From: JACVRW01 sp963826165
GTDB lineage: Bacteria > Actinomycetota > Thermoleophilia > Solirubrobacterales > Thermoleophilaceae
NCBI GenBank assembly: GCA_963826165.1
Contig: CAWGWC010000007.1
Location: 496,001-560,000, forward strand
Length of the DNA stretch: 64,000 nt
Direction of reading: 5' to 3'
Position numbers and translations under genes: made by a program. Below the pieces are notes generated by a model. That model had not been told where the DNA came from. It made no database searches and saw nothing but the letters and a program-made list of their open reading frames with translations. Positions 40,850 to 49,872 of the stretch are shown in pieces (positions within the stretch are counted from its first letter, which is position 1; each line of letters begins with the position of its first letter).

Positions 40850-42270
40850 GGGCCTGCCGGGGTCGTGGTCGGGTTGCAGCCTCGGAACGGCCAGGGCGCG
40901 CTGCCGTCGGGCGAGGGCTGGATCGAGCCGCCCGGGCAGCGGTTCTTGACGCCCTGCTCGAAGTTCGCCTGCAGCCGCTGTCCGGGGGGCACGCCGGTGA
41001 GCGTGCCGGCGGGGTTCGCGGGGGTGCCGGGGGTGAAGGCGGTCGGGCTGAACACCGGCATGACGCGCGCGTAGTGGCCGTTGGCGTCGTAGGGGGCCGC
41101 CGCCTCCGCGAACTTTGTGAGCCAGCCGGAGAGGTCCGGCGTGTAGCCGCGCGCGTACTCCACCACGGGCTGTGAGCGGTCGAGTGCCCGGATGGCGCGC
41201 GGGAAGACGTTCGAGGTCAGCTGCGCCAGGCGGGGCTGGCTGGCCGTGAGGTCGGTCAGGTCGTTGCCCGGACCGGGCTTCCTGATCAGCGTGCGCAGGT
41301 CGGCCACCGTGGGCCGCGCCTCCGCCACGAGTGGCTGCAAGGCGCGGAGGAACGGGGCGAGCTCGCGCGTCGCCGGCTTCGACTCCTCCACCAGCACGTC
41401 GAGGTCGTCCAGCGTCGAGCGCAGATTCACGAACGTCGTGTTGGCCTTGCGCAGCGTGCCGGGCAGCAGCTCGAGCGCCCGGCCGAGGGCCACGTTCTCG
41501 TCGCCGATCGCCCGGAACGCCGTGTTGGTGTTGCCCACGAGCGCCTCGAGCTCAGCGCTGCGCTCGGCGATCGCCGACACCGTCGTGGCCCCGTCGCGCA
41601 GGAAGCGCTGGAGCACGGCCTGGTCGAGCGCCAGCTCGCTGGTCAGGGCGGTGGTGCTCGAGAGGAACGGTGCGAGGTACTTGATGCTCTCGCCGGCCTC
41701 CTCGCCCTTGCCGTCGTACTGCGTGCCCGAACCCCGGATGAAGTTCCGCAGGCCCTCGCGCGTCTCCGTGTCGAGCGCGTTGAAGACCGCGTCGATGTCC
41801 ACCGGCGCGTTCGTGCTGTCGGCGCCGATCTCGCCGCCGTCGTCGATCTCGTTCGCGTCGTTGGGACCCGGTGACAGGGAGACGTAGCGGTTGGCGATCC
41901 CCGACAGCGAGGTGGCCCTGATGGTGGCCGTGGTGCCCTCGTGCAGAGGGGCAAGGTTCTCGTCGATCTCCATCGTGACCACGGCGTCCGAGCTGTTGGA
42001 GAGCTCGATGTCGCGGATCGTGCCCACCGGCCCGCCGCCTACGCGGACCTGGTTGCCCACCACGAGCTGCCCGGCACTGTCGAAAACGGCCTTGACCCTG
42101 TAGGAGTCGGCACCACCGAACACGGCCAGCGCCACCAGCGCGACGGCCGCGACCAGGACAGCCACTCCGATGACCCGGCCCAGCGTCGAGCCTCGCTCGC
42201 CTTGGAGCGGTTCGCGGGTCCTACCCTCTTCTGTTATCGAATCCAAGCGTGGTCGAACGCAGCTCCGCAC
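40846..42270 (-). CDS. MCE family protein, first of six
   Basis: A 474-residue (or slightly shorter) MCE protein: a polar N-terminus, anchor helix (VIGVAVLVAAVALVALAVF), MCE domain (YRVKAVFDSAGQLVVGNQVR, GGGPVGTIRDIEL, and SLSGIANRYVSLSPG), helical region and Pro-rich C-terminus with two cysteines. The GTG at 42270 is taken as start, 18 bases after the ATPase stop. A TTG further in (around 42246) is an alternative, and no strong ribosome site distinguishes them. Confidence 0.88.
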   Translation of the reverse strand: MRSCVRPRLDSITEEGRTREPLQGERGSTLGRVIGVAVLVAAVALVALAVFGGADSYRVKAVFDSAGQLVVGNQVRVGGGPVGTIRDIELSNSSDAVVTMEIDENLAPLHEGTTATIRATSLSGIANRYVSLSPGPNDANEIDDGGEIGADSTNAPVDIDAVFNALDTETREGLRNFIRGSGTQYDGKGEEAGESIKYLAPFLSSTTALTSELALDQAVLQRFLRDGATTVSAIAERSAELEALVGNTNTAFRAIGDENVALGRALELLPGTLRKANTTFVNLRSTLDDLDVLVEESKPATRELAPFLRALQPLVAEARPTVADLRTLIRKPGPGNDLTDLTASQPRLAQLTSNVFPRAIRALDRSQPVVEYARGYTPDLSGWLTKFAEAAAPYDANGHYARVMPVFSPTAFTPGTPANPAGTLTGVPPGQRLQANFEQGVKNRCPGGSIQPSPDGSAPWPFRGCNPTTTPAGP

Positions 42271-42288
42271 TCGGCGAGAGCTTTTTGA

Positions 42289-43332
42289 CTACTCCATGCC
42301 GAGGGGGCCCTGTGCCTCCCCGGAGAGAAACTGCCTTACGAACTGGTTGTCGCTGTTGAAGAGCTCGGCCGCGGGACCCGACTCGACGATCCTGCCCTTC
42401 CAGAGGATCGCGATGTAATCGGCCACGCGGCGGGCGGACATGATGTCGTGGGTGATCACGCAGTAGGCGCCACCGTTCTCCTGGTGCACCTCCATGATCA
42501 GCTCGCACAGGAGGGCCGTTCGCACCGGATCCAGGCCGGAGTCCGGCTCGTCGAACAGCACGATGCCCGGGTCGAGCACCAGCGCGCGAGCGAAGCCCGC
42601 CCGCTTGCGCATCCCTCCGGACAGCTCATTCGGCATCTTGTCGAGCGCGCCGCCCAGACCGACCTCGCCCAGCCGGCGCAGGACGATCTCTGAGATCTCC
42701 TCCTCGCCCTTGTCCGTGTGCTGGCGCAGGGGGAAGGCCGTGTTGTCGAACACGTTCATGGATCCGAAGAGGGCGCCGTCCTGGAACAGGACGCCGAACT
42801 TCTTGCGCATCTCGAAGAGGTCGTCGTCGGCCATCGCGGGCACCGACTCGCCGTGGACGAGCACGTCGCCCTCGTCGGGGTAGAGCAGCCCGACCATGTG
42901 CTTGATGCACACCGACTTGCCGGTTCCCGAGGGGCCCAGGATCATCGAGATCTGATCGTCGGGCAGTCCGAGGTTCAGGCCGTTGAGAATGGTGTTGCGG
43001 CCGAACGACTTCTTCACGTCGATGAACTCGACCGCGTCCGTGGTGCCGTGCTCTCGCGTGCGGCCGGAGTGCCACTGGTAGGGCTGCTCGCCCTCGCGCG
43101 TCTGGTCGATGATGTTGTCGGGGATGTCCTCGTTGGTCACGCGCGTCGGCGGCGCGGCGGGAGCCTGTGTCGCGGCCGGCTCCCCGGCGTCTGGCTCGGC
43201 CAGCTCCTGCTGAACCGACGCGGGCTCCTCGTGAGGCTCCTGCTGATCCTCTCCGCGCGTCTGCTCCCAGTCGCGCGCGTCCAGGGGCTGCTCGCCGGGC
43301 TCCCCGCCTTCCTCTCTGCGCTCCTCGCTCAC
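42289..43332 (-). CDS. MlaF/MceG-like ABC ATPase with acidic N-terminal extension
   Basis: A 347-residue ATPase that energises the mce lipid importer. The ATPase domain begins near residue 100 (VEFIDVKKSFGRNTILNGLN): Walker A GPSGTGKS at 133-140, Q-loop VLFQDGALFGS, signature ELSGGMRKRAGFARAL, Walker B IVLFDEPDSGLDP and switch His in VITHDIMSARR. The first ~95 residues are a Glu/Gln/Pro/Ala-rich, probably disordered extension not found in most MlaF proteins. It sits between the two permease genes and the MCE genes, whereas mycobacterial MceG is encoded elsewhere. Confidence 0.92.
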   Translation of the reverse strand: MSEERREEGGEPGEQPLDARDWEQTRGEDQQEPHEEPASVQQELAEPDAGEPAATQAPAAPPTRVTNEDIPDNIIDQTREGEQPYQWHSGRTREHGTTDAVEFIDVKKSFGRNTILNGLNLGLPDDQISMILGPSGTGKSVCIKHMVGLLYPDEGDVLVHGESVPAMADDDLFEMRKKFGVLFQDGALFGSMNVFDNTAFPLRQHTDKGEEEISEIVLRRLGEVGLGGALDKMPNELSGGMRKRAGFARALVLDPGIVLFDEPDSGLDPVRTALLCELIMEVHQENGGAYCVITHDIMSARRVADYIAILWKGRIVESGPAAELFNSDNQFVRQFLSGEAQGPLGME

Positions 43333-43356
43333 CGGCTCCCTCCTGCGGCTCCTGCG

Positions 43357-44157
43357 TCAGCCACCTATCGGCGCTCTCGGGTTCGAGCCCCAGAACACCT
43401 GGGTCCCCGCCATGCCGATCAGATGGACCATCACGGTGTTGAGGACCATCGACTTGGCTGTCGCGGTACCCACTCCCACCGGTCCTCCACTGGCGTTATA
43501 TCCGTAATAACAGCCCACGAGCACGATCACCGTCGCCATCGCCATGCCCTTAATCAAGCTGTAAATAAGGTCTGGCGGGTTCTGGAACATCCAGAAGATC
43601 AGGAAGAAGCCGCCCGAGCTGACCTCCCCGATCTGCTGGACCACGGCGAGGTAGCTCGCGAAGAAGCCGGCCCCCACCGCGGCGATGTACATGAACGGCA
43701 GCACCATCCAGGCGGCCAGCAGGCGAGTGGCGCAGAGGAAGACGAGGGAGTTGATCCCCATCACCTCGAGCGCGTCGATCTCGTCGGAGATGCGCATCGC
43801 GCCGATCTCCGCCACCAGGCCGGTGCCGACCTTGGCCGACATCATGTAGCCGAAGGCGTAGGGCATGATCTCGCGCAGGTCGCACCAGGCGCTGAACACA
43901 CCGGCGTAGGCCGGCGCTCCGACCGACCGGTTGAAGTACGCCCCCTCGATCCCGCACTGGAGCCCGAGGATGAAGGCCAGGCCCCAGATCACGAGCGCCG
44001 AGCCCAGGATCAGGATGCCGGCCTGCCGCAGCGCCTCGCCGAAGAAGCGGAACACACGGCCGCTGAACACGTCGCCCACCACGCGGGCCATGAACTTGGC
44101 GATCTCGCCGAAGGAGGAGATCCAGTCCTTGGGGACGTCGAGCCAGGTGCGGCCCAT
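43357..44157 (-). CDS. MlaE/YrbE family ABC permease, second
   Basis: A 266-residue permease of the MlaE/YrbE type with about five to six membrane helices. Typical segments are FRFFGEALRQAGILILGSALV, VGTGLVAEIGAMRISDEIDALEVMG (quoted in part: AEIGAMRISDEIDALEVMG) and ISDEIDALEVMGINS, the coupling-helix region that contacts the ATPase. The protein ends at SNPRAPIGG. It is the second permease gene of the mce operon, 20 bases after the first one. Confidence 0.92.
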   Translation of the reverse strand: MGRTWLDVPKDWISSFGEIAKFMARVVGDVFSGRVFRFFGEALRQAGILILGSALVIWGLAFILGLQCGIEGAYFNRSVGAPAYAGVFSAWCDLREIMPYAFGYMMSAKVGTGLVAEIGAMRISDEIDALEVMGINSLVFLCATRLLAAWMVLPFMYIAAVGAGFFASYLAVVQQIGEVSSGGFFLIFWMFQNPPDLIYSLIKGMAMATVIVLVGCYYGYNASGGPVGVGTATAKSMVLNTVMVHLIGMAGTQVFWGSNPRAPIGG

Positions 44158-44177
44158 CTAGATGTTCCTACCCGGAG

Positions 44178-44984
44178 TCATTTGATGATGCTGATGTCCG
44201 GGTGCGTGGCCAGCAGGGTCTGCGTGAAGACGTAGTTGAAGGCGAAGATCCCCAGGAACTCGATCACGACTCCCTGGTTCACGGCTCTGCCCACCCCTTC
44301 GGCGCCTCCGGACGCAGTCATCCCTTTGTAACAGGAGACGATCGCGATGATCGCGCCGAACAGGGTCGTCTTCACCACGGAGCCCCATAGGTCGGTGGTC
44401 GAGGCGTTGGTGAGCAGCGTGGCGAAGAACGGCCCGAGCGGAGCGTCGAAGGTGAGCGAGGCCAGCACGCCGCCGAAGATGCCGAACAGCACGGCGTAGA
44501 TGTTGAACAGGCCCGTGACGATCATCAGGGCCAGGAAGCGGGGCACCACCAGGTTCTTGATGGGGTCCACACCGAGCACCTGGAGGGCGTCGAGCTCCTC
44601 GCGGATCTTGCGCGCGCCGAGGTCGGCGGTGATCGCGGTGCCCCCCACTCCGGCGACGATGATGGCCGTGACGGTGGGCGCGAACTCGCGGATGGAGGCG
44701 AGCACGAAGAAGCCGCCGAGACGGTCGATGGCGCCGAAGAGGACGAGGAAGTTGCCCGCCTGGAGGCCGGGAGCCCCGTAGCCGAAGGCGATCGTGGAAA
44801 TGGTCAGCGGCAGCCAGCAGAGGCGCAGCATGAACAGGAACTGCTGCACGAACTCGGTGCCGTAGGGGTACGGCGGGCGAAGCGCCGACACGAGCGTCTT
44901 GCCCGTCAGGATCATCATGTCGCCGACCTGCTCGAGCAGGTTCTTGGTCGGCAGGAAGACCCGATCAGCTGCGGCCCGGACCAC
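44178..44984 (-). CDS. MlaE/YrbE family ABC permease, first
   Basis: A 268-residue MlaE/YrbE permease and the first gene of the long mce operon. Signature segments: FGAIDRLGGFFVLASIREFA, TAIIVAGVGGTAITADLGAR and KIREELDALQVLGVDPI (coupling helix). The GTG at 44984 is preceded by GGAGGGAG at a suitable distance on the minus strand. Two different YrbE proteins are normal for actinobacterial mce loci and presumably form a heterodimer. Confidence 0.92.
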   Translation of the reverse strand: MVRAAADRVFLPTKNLLEQVGDMMILTGKTLVSALRPPYPYGTEFVQQFLFMLRLCWLPLTISTIAFGYGAPGLQAGNFLVLFGAIDRLGGFFVLASIREFAPTVTAIIVAGVGGTAITADLGARKIREELDALQVLGVDPIKNLVVPRFLALMIVTGLFNIYAVLFGIFGGVLASLTFDAPLGPFFATLLTNASTTDLWGSVVKTTLFGAIIAIVSCYKGMTASGGAEGVGRAVNQGVVIEFLGIFAFNYVFTQTLLATHPDISIIK

Positions 44985-45071
44985 TTACAGAAAGCTCCCT
45001 CCCGGAGGAACGGCGGCCCCCCCGTGAACATCACGCCTCGTCGCCGAAGCCTATGTCATGTGCCTCACGGC

Positions 45072-45081
45072 CGCTATAGCG
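45072..45081. promoter_or_regulatory. Palindrome CGCTATAGCG between mce operon and lipoprotein gene
   Basis: A perfect 10-base palindrome in the 184-base region between the divergent mce operon start (44984) and the lipoprotein start (about 45169). The TATAGC core could be a -10 element for either direction. TATGTT at 45126-45131 is another -10 candidate, for the lipoprotein gene. There is no strong -35. Confidence 0.3.
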
Positions 45082-45168
45082 ATGGGTGCCAGGCCGGGAG
45101 CGGTCGGAAGCGGGATCGCCGGGTGGTATGTTCGCCCGGCTTTGGGGGCGAGTTGCAGGCGTTACGGA

Positions 45169-45759
45169 GTGGTGGCGATCGCGGGGCTTTTCCTCGTGGC
45201 CGGGTGCGGCGGGGAGCGGGCGGACGAGGACGAGCCGTCGGGCGACTTCCCGGTGGAGATCGTGTCGGCGACCTTCCCCGAGCAGCAGAAGCTGGCTCAG
45301 ACCTCGGACCTGGTCATCACCGTCCGCAATGCCGGCGACGCGACCATTCCCAACCTCGGCGTGACCGTCGAGGGCTTCGACTACCGCAAGGACGACGACC
45401 GCAGCCTGGCCGACTCCGCCCGGCCGGTGTTCGCCTCCAACGGCGTGCCGGTCCAGATCGGCGGCTTCCCCGAAGCCAAGGACGCCAGCCCTCGCGGTTG
45501 TGACTCGGCCTACGTCGGCCTGTGGGCCTGCGGCCCGCTGCGTCCGGGCAGGGAGAAGACCTTCCGCTGGTCGGTCACCGCGGTCAAGGCCGGCGACTAC
45601 GAGTTGCGCTGGCAGATCGCTGCAGGGCTCTACGGCGGCGCCAGAGCCGTGCTTGCCGGCAGCGACGAGAGACCGTCGGGCTCGTTCAGCGGGACCATCT
45701 CGCGTAGGGCGCCTCAGGCGCGAATAGGCGGGGACGGCAAGACAGTCGTCACCGAGTAG
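45169..45759 (+). CDS. Putative lipoprotein, divergent from the mce operon
   Basis: A secreted lipoprotein of about 196 residues. The GTG at 45169 gives a short, typical signal VVAIAGLFLVAGCGGE with lipobox VAGC; the longer frame from 45058 has a poor N-terminus. The mature part contains LVITVRNAGDATIPNLGVTV, a CARDB-like beta-sandwich segment, and two cysteines (GCDSAYVGLWACG) that could form a disulfide. It is divergent from the mce operon and may be an accessory surface component, but this is only positional inference. Confidence 0.65.
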   Translation: MVAIAGLFLVAGCGGERADEDEPSGDFPVEIVSATFPEQQKLAQTSDLVITVRNAGDATIPNLGVTVEGFDYRKDDDRSLADSARPVFASNGVPVQIGGFPEAKDASPRGCDSAYVGLWACGPLRPGREKTFRWSVTAVKAGDYELRWQIAAGLYGGARAVLAGSDERPSGSFSGTISRRAPQARIGGDGKTVVTE

Positions 45760-45937
45760 CGCCGGCCGCGCGACGCTCGTAGCCCGGGCAGCTCTCCACC
45801 GGCAGACGTGGGTACTTGGGGAAGCGGCTGTCGGTCTTCGAGCGCCGGCACAGTGAGAACGTGCTGCCCCGGCCGGTACGCACCAGCTGCTGGTGCTCGC
45901 AGGAATCGCATAGGCCGGCCTCGGTCGCGCGAGCCAT
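45749..45937 (-). CDS. Small cysteine-containing conserved protein
   Basis: A 62-residue protein with a pattern I recognise from many actinobacterial small proteins: LCDSCEHQQLVRTGRGS, SLCRRSKTDSRFPKYPRLPV and ESCPGYERR. Two CxxC-type cysteines plus two further cysteines suggest zinc or iron-sulfur binding. The ATG at 45937 is used. Its end overlaps the end of the lipoprotein gene by 11 bases on the opposite strand. The function is unknown. Confidence 0.7.
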   Translation of the reverse strand: MARATEAGLCDSCEHQQLVRTGRGSTFSLCRRSKTDSRFPKYPRLPVESCPGYERRAAGATR

Positions 45938-46060
45938 TCGCTAAGGCTCGCAGGCGGGCCTCTAAGGGGTGTGGCGCCCACACTCGCTCCATCCGCCCGA
46001 TGTGGCGCGGCACCCAGCGCGGCATGCTCATCGGGTGCCGTTCCACCACGAGGAGACCTC

Positions 46061-46267
46061 ATGCATTCCGCCCTCCAAGCCGTCCATCTCCACGCTCGAA
46101 TCGACGAGATGGCCCACCACGCGCAACGGGTGGGAAAATCATCAGGTGATGGCCAACCGCATGACCAGCGCACATTTCGTCGGGCGCTCCGCTCAGCTCA
46201 CCGAGCTGGAGGCCGCCTTGCGCGACGCGTCCGCTCGCCGTCCCTCGCTGGCGCTGATTGCCGGTGA
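46061..46267 (+). CDS. Possible small upstream ORF overlapping the LuxR-type gene
   Basis: An ATG at 46061 preceded by GAGGAG five bases away begins a 68-codon frame that runs past the LuxR-type start at 46149 in a different frame. The N-terminus MHSALQAVHLHARIDEMAHH looks protein-like, but the second half is Arg-rich in the manner of shadow frames. It may be a regulatory leader, or the ribosome site may simply be accidental. Confidence 0.3.
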   Translation: MHSALQAVHLHARIDEMAHHAQRVGKSSGDGQPHDQRTFRRALRSAHRAGGRLARRVRSPSLAGADCR

Positions 46268-49094
46268 ATCCGGAGTAGGCAAGTCGCGACTGGCCGACGA
46301 GCTCGTCGGCCGTGCCCGGGACCAGGGCGCGCGCGTGCTGTGGGGCGACTGCGTGGAGCTCGGGGAGGGCGAGCTCCCCTATGCACCGCTCCTGGGCGCA
46401 CTGCGCCCGCTCGTGCGCGACCCCGACCCGGCGGTGGCGGCACTGCCGCCGGCGCTGCGCGCGGGCCTCGACTCGCTGCTGCCGGGGCTGGGCACGACCA
46501 GCGGGGGCGAGCCGGTCACCCAAGCCCGTGTGTTCGAGGGTCTCCTGGCGCTGCTCGAGACGCTCGGCGAAGACGGCCCGGTGGTGCTGGTGATCGAGGA
46601 CCTCCACTGGTCGGACAGCTCCACCCGCCACTTCCTGTCGTTCCTGGCCCGCAGCATGTGTGGCGCGCCGCTGCTGGTCGTGGGGACCTATCGCTCCGAC
46701 GAGCTGCACCGACGCCATCCGCTGCGGCCGCTGCTGGCCGAGCTCTCGCGCGATCCCACGACGCTCATGGTCGAGCTCCCGCCCTTTACCCGGCAAGAGA
46801 TGGGCGAGCAGCTCGAGGGGATCCTCGCCGCTGCGCCCGATCCCGGGCTGGTGGAGCGCATGTACTCGCGCTCGGAGGGCAATGCGCTCTTCACCGAGGA
46901 GATCCTGGCCGCCGGTCTCGACGGTCGGGGGGCGCTGCCCCCCACGCTGCGCGACGCCCTGATGCTGCGCGTGGAGCGACTATCCCCGGGCGCCCAGGAC
47001 CTGCTGCGCTGGCTGGCCTGCCAGCCGTCGGCCGACCACGAGCTGCTGACTGCCGTGGTGAGGTGTGAGCCGGCCGAGCTGCTCGACTCGCTGCGCGAGG
47101 CCACCGCCAGCCAGATCGTGGTGATCCTTCCTCACGGGGCCTACGCCTTCCGCCACGCGCTGCTGCGCGAGGTGGTGCACGACGACCTGCTTCCGGGCGA
47201 GCGGACCGAGATGCACGCCGCGCTGGCCCGCGCGCTCGAGGTGCGCATCGACGCCGGCGACGCCGGAGCCTTCATCACCGCGCAGGCGGCCCATCACTGG
47301 CAGGCGGCCGGCGACCAGCCGGCGGCGCTCACCGCCTCCGTGCGCGCCGCGGCGGCGGCCGAGCGGGTCAACGCCTTCCCGGAGGCGCACTCCCTGCTCG
47401 AGCGGGCGCTCGAGCTGTGGGACCGCGTGCCCGAGCCCGAGACGTTGGCCGGCGCGCCACGGGTGGAGGTGCTCCAGCGCGCCGCGAGCGCCGCCGACGC
47501 CGCTGGGGTCCCCGCTCGTCAGGAGGCGCTGTTGCGCCGCGCGCTCGAGCTGGTCGATGAGAAGGCCGAGCCTCGCCACGCGGCCAAGCTCCTCGACTCG
47601 CTCAGCCACTCGCTCTGGAACCTCCATCGCCAGGACGAGGCCGTGGAGGTCCTCGACCGGGCTCTGGCCCTCCTGCCCGCAGACGAGCGGAGCTCGGCCC
47701 AGGCCAAGGTGCTGGCCACGAAGGCCAAGCGGCGCATGCTGCAGGCGCGCTTCGGTGAGGCCGAGGAGGCGGCCCGACAGTCCCTCGTGATCGCCAGGGC
47801 GGTCGGTGACCGGGAGTCGGAGAGCCGCGCCCTCAACGCCCTCGGCGTGAGCGTCGGCGGCCAGGGCGACGTGGACGCCGGCGTCGAGGCGCTGCGCGAC
47901 GCCCTGGCCATCGCCCAGGACGGCGGGCTCGCGCCCGAGGAGGGCTCGGCCTGGATCAACCTCGCCGATCTCCTCAATCTCGCCGGGAACACTCGGGAGG
48001 CGCTCGAGGTGGCGCGCGACGGCCTGCGCTCGAGTCCACCGAACCCGCACCGTACCGCCGACTGGTTCCGCCTGGCGGTGGCCGAGTTCAGCTTCCACCT
48101 AGGCGAGTGGCGCGAGGCCGAGACGCAGATCCCGGGGGCCAGCCGCCGGCACGCCGGACCGACGCTGGCCTACTGGTTCGCCGTCCGCAGCATGCTGGAC
48201 CTCGGCCGCGGTGACCTCGACGCCGCCTCCACCGACGTCGAGGGCCTCGCCCGCGCCACGCGGGGATCCACGGAACCGCAGTTCATCGCGCCCGCCGGGA
48301 TCTTCGCCGCCGAGCTGGCGCGGCGGCGGGGCGACGTCGAGCAGGCCCGAATCGAGGTCGACAACGCGCTCGACGAGATCGAGTACTGCTCCGACGACTT
48401 CATCCGGATCACCGCCCTGTCCGCCGCCGGCGTCCGCGTGGAGGGCGATGCCGGCCAGCTGGCGCGCGACCGGCGCGATCCGGAGGCCGAGCGCGTGGTG
48501 GCCACGCGCGCCGACACCCTGATCGAGCGGGTCAGGCTGGCCGCCGGCCTCGGCGGGCCGGTGGAACAGGCCGAGCTCGCCTCCGCGGAGGCCGAGTACG
48601 CCCGGGCCGTGGGAGAGAGCCCCGACTGGGTTGCCGCCGCGCGGGCCTGGGGGGAGGTCGAGCGGCCCTATCCCGCCACCTACGCCCGTTGGCGCGAGGC
48701 GGAGGGACTGGCGGCCGCCCGTGACCGCGAGGGCGCCGAGACCGTCGCGGCCGCCGCGCTCGAGACGGCGCGGGACCTCGGCAGCGGCTGGCTGGTGGCC
48801 GAGCTCGAGTCGCTCGCCGCACGGGCCCGGCTGCGCCTGGTGGACGGGAAGGTGCCCCCCGCGGTGGCGGACGAGGACGCAGTCGAAGATCCCTTCGGCC
48901 TCACCGAGCGCGAGCGCCAGGTGCTCGAGCTGGTGGCCGCCGGCGCCACAAACCGCGAAATCGGCGAGCAGCTCCACATGGCCGAGAAGACGGCCAGCGT
49001 GCACGTGTCCCGGATCCTGGCCAAGCTAGACGTGCGCTCGCGGACCGAAGCCGCCGCGGTGGCGCACCGTCTCGGAATGGCGCCGGCCGTATAG
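46149..49094 (+). CDS. Large LuxR-type ATPase transcriptional regulator (LAL-like)
   Basis: A 981-residue regulator. The N-terminal AAA-type ATPase has Walker A IAGESGVGKSRLADEL and Walker B VVLVIEDLHWSD; the middle is a long tetratricopeptide-like helical region (EALLRRALELVDEKAEPRH, LNALGVSVGGQGDVDAGVEAL in part); the C-terminus is a LuxR helix-turn-helix (LTERERQVLELVAAGATNRE, HMAEKTASVHVSRIL). Such proteins activate transcription in response to a ligand sensed by the repeat region. The ATG at 46149 is used, with AGGTG before it. The target is unknown; the SDR gene follows 72 bases downstream. Confidence 0.88.
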   Translation: MANRMTSAHFVGRSAQLTELEAALRDASARRPSLALIAGESGVGKSRLADELVGRARDQGARVLWGDCVELGEGELPYAPLLGALRPLVRDPDPAVAALPPALRAGLDSLLPGLGTTSGGEPVTQARVFEGLLALLETLGEDGPVVLVIEDLHWSDSSTRHFLSFLARSMCGAPLLVVGTYRSDELHRRHPLRPLLAELSRDPTTLMVELPPFTRQEMGEQLEGILAAAPDPGLVERMYSRSEGNALFTEEILAAGLDGRGALPPTLRDALMLRVERLSPGAQDLLRWLACQPSADHELLTAVVRCEPAELLDSLREATASQIVVILPHGAYAFRHALLREVVHDDLLPGERTEMHAALARALEVRIDAGDAGAFITAQAAHHWQAAGDQPAALTASVRAAAAAERVNAFPEAHSLLERALELWDRVPEPETLAGAPRVEVLQRAASAADAAGVPARQEALLRRALELVDEKAEPRHAAKLLDSLSHSLWNLHRQDEAVEVLDRALALLPADERSSAQAKVLATKAKRRMLQARFGEAEEAARQSLVIARAVGDRESESRALNALGVSVGGQGDVDAGVEALRDALAIAQDGGLAPEEGSAWINLADLLNLAGNTREALEVARDGLRSSPPNPHRTADWFRLAVAEFSFHLGEWREAETQIPGASRRHAGPTLAYWFAVRSMLDLGRGDLDAASTDVEGLARATRGSTEPQFIAPAGIFAAELARRRGDVEQARIEVDNALDEIEYCSDDFIRITALSAAGVRVEGDAGQLARDRRDPEAERVVATRADTLIERVRLAAGLGGPVEQAELASAEAEYARAVGESPDWVAAARAWGEVERPYPATYARWREAEGLAAARDREGAETVAAAALETARDLGSGWLVAELESLAARARLRLVDGKVPPAVADEDAVEDPFGLTERERQVLELVAAGATNREIGEQLHMAEKTASVHVSRILAKLDVRSRTEAAAVAHRLGMAPAV

Positions 49095-49166
49095 TCCGCC
49101 CGGTCCCCTCACGGATTTCAGAGCCTGCTGTTCGTCCGCGCGCGGGAGTGACGCGTACTCCCTGCG

Positions 49167-49868
49167 ATGGAGATTGAAGGCGCACGCATATTGGTGGCGG
49201 GAGCCACCGGGGGCTTTGGCAGCGCGCTGGCGCGCGCGCTTCAGGAAGCGGGAGCCGAACTGGCTCTGGCGGGTCGCGACGCCGAGCGGCTCGACGCCGT
49301 CGGCGATGAGTTGGGCGTGCCCACGGCACGCTTCGAGGTCACGGACCCGGATGGACGCCGGACGGCGGTCGACTCGCTGGCTGCCGCGCTGGGCGGTGAG
49401 CTCGACGGTGTGGCCGTTTCGGTGGGCGCACCCGGCTTCGGGCCGGCGGGAGACGCTTCCCCCGAGGACGTGCAGCGGCTGTTCGAGGTGAACACCATGG
49501 GACCCATCGGCGTGGTGGAGGCGGCATTGGCCCACATGGGCTCCAGCGGAGCCGTCGTCGGCGTCTCGGCCATCGTGGCCGACCACCCCACGGCCGGCGT
49601 CTCCCACTACTCCGCGGCCAAGGCCGCCTTCTCGGCCTACCTCACCGCCCTTCGCCGCGAGCGGCGCCGCGGTGGCCTGGCCGTACTGGACGTTCGGCCG
49701 CCCCACATGGACACGAGCTTCGGTGACCGGCCGATCTTCGGCGAGGCGCCCGAACTGCCGGACCCGCTGCCGGTGGAGGTGGTGGTGGACGCGGTGCTCG
49801 ACGCCATGCGCTCCGACCGGCGCGAGATCGCCTGGGACCTCAAGGCTCGTTCGCTGGTCACCGCGTGA
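49167..49868 (+). CDS. Short-chain dehydrogenase/reductase
   Basis: A 233-residue SDR. The cofactor motif is ILVAGATGGFGSALARAL (TGxxxGxG replaced by GATGGFG), and the active site reads GVSAIVADHPTAGVSHYSAAK with Tyr and Lys in the normal spacing. The structural NNAG motif is altered to SVGAPG. It is followed four bases later by the NmrA-like gene and then by an SRPBCC gene, forming a small operon. The substrate is unknown. Confidence 0.83.
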   Translation: MEIEGARILVAGATGGFGSALARALQEAGAELALAGRDAERLDAVGDELGVPTARFEVTDPDGRRTAVDSLAAALGGELDGVAVSVGAPGFGPAGDASPEDVQRLFEVNTMGPIGVVEAALAHMGSSGAVVGVSAIVADHPTAGVSHYSAAKAAFSAYLTALRRERRRGGLAVLDVRPPHMDTSFGDRPIFGEAPELPDPLPVEVVVDAVLDAMRSDRREIAWDLKARSLVTA

Positions 49869-49872
49869 GCCT

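Noticed and set aside
43374..43392. GGGTTCGAGCCC, like a tRNA T-arm
   Set aside because: It lies inside the second MlaE gene, and no acceptor, D or anticodon stems can be formed around it.
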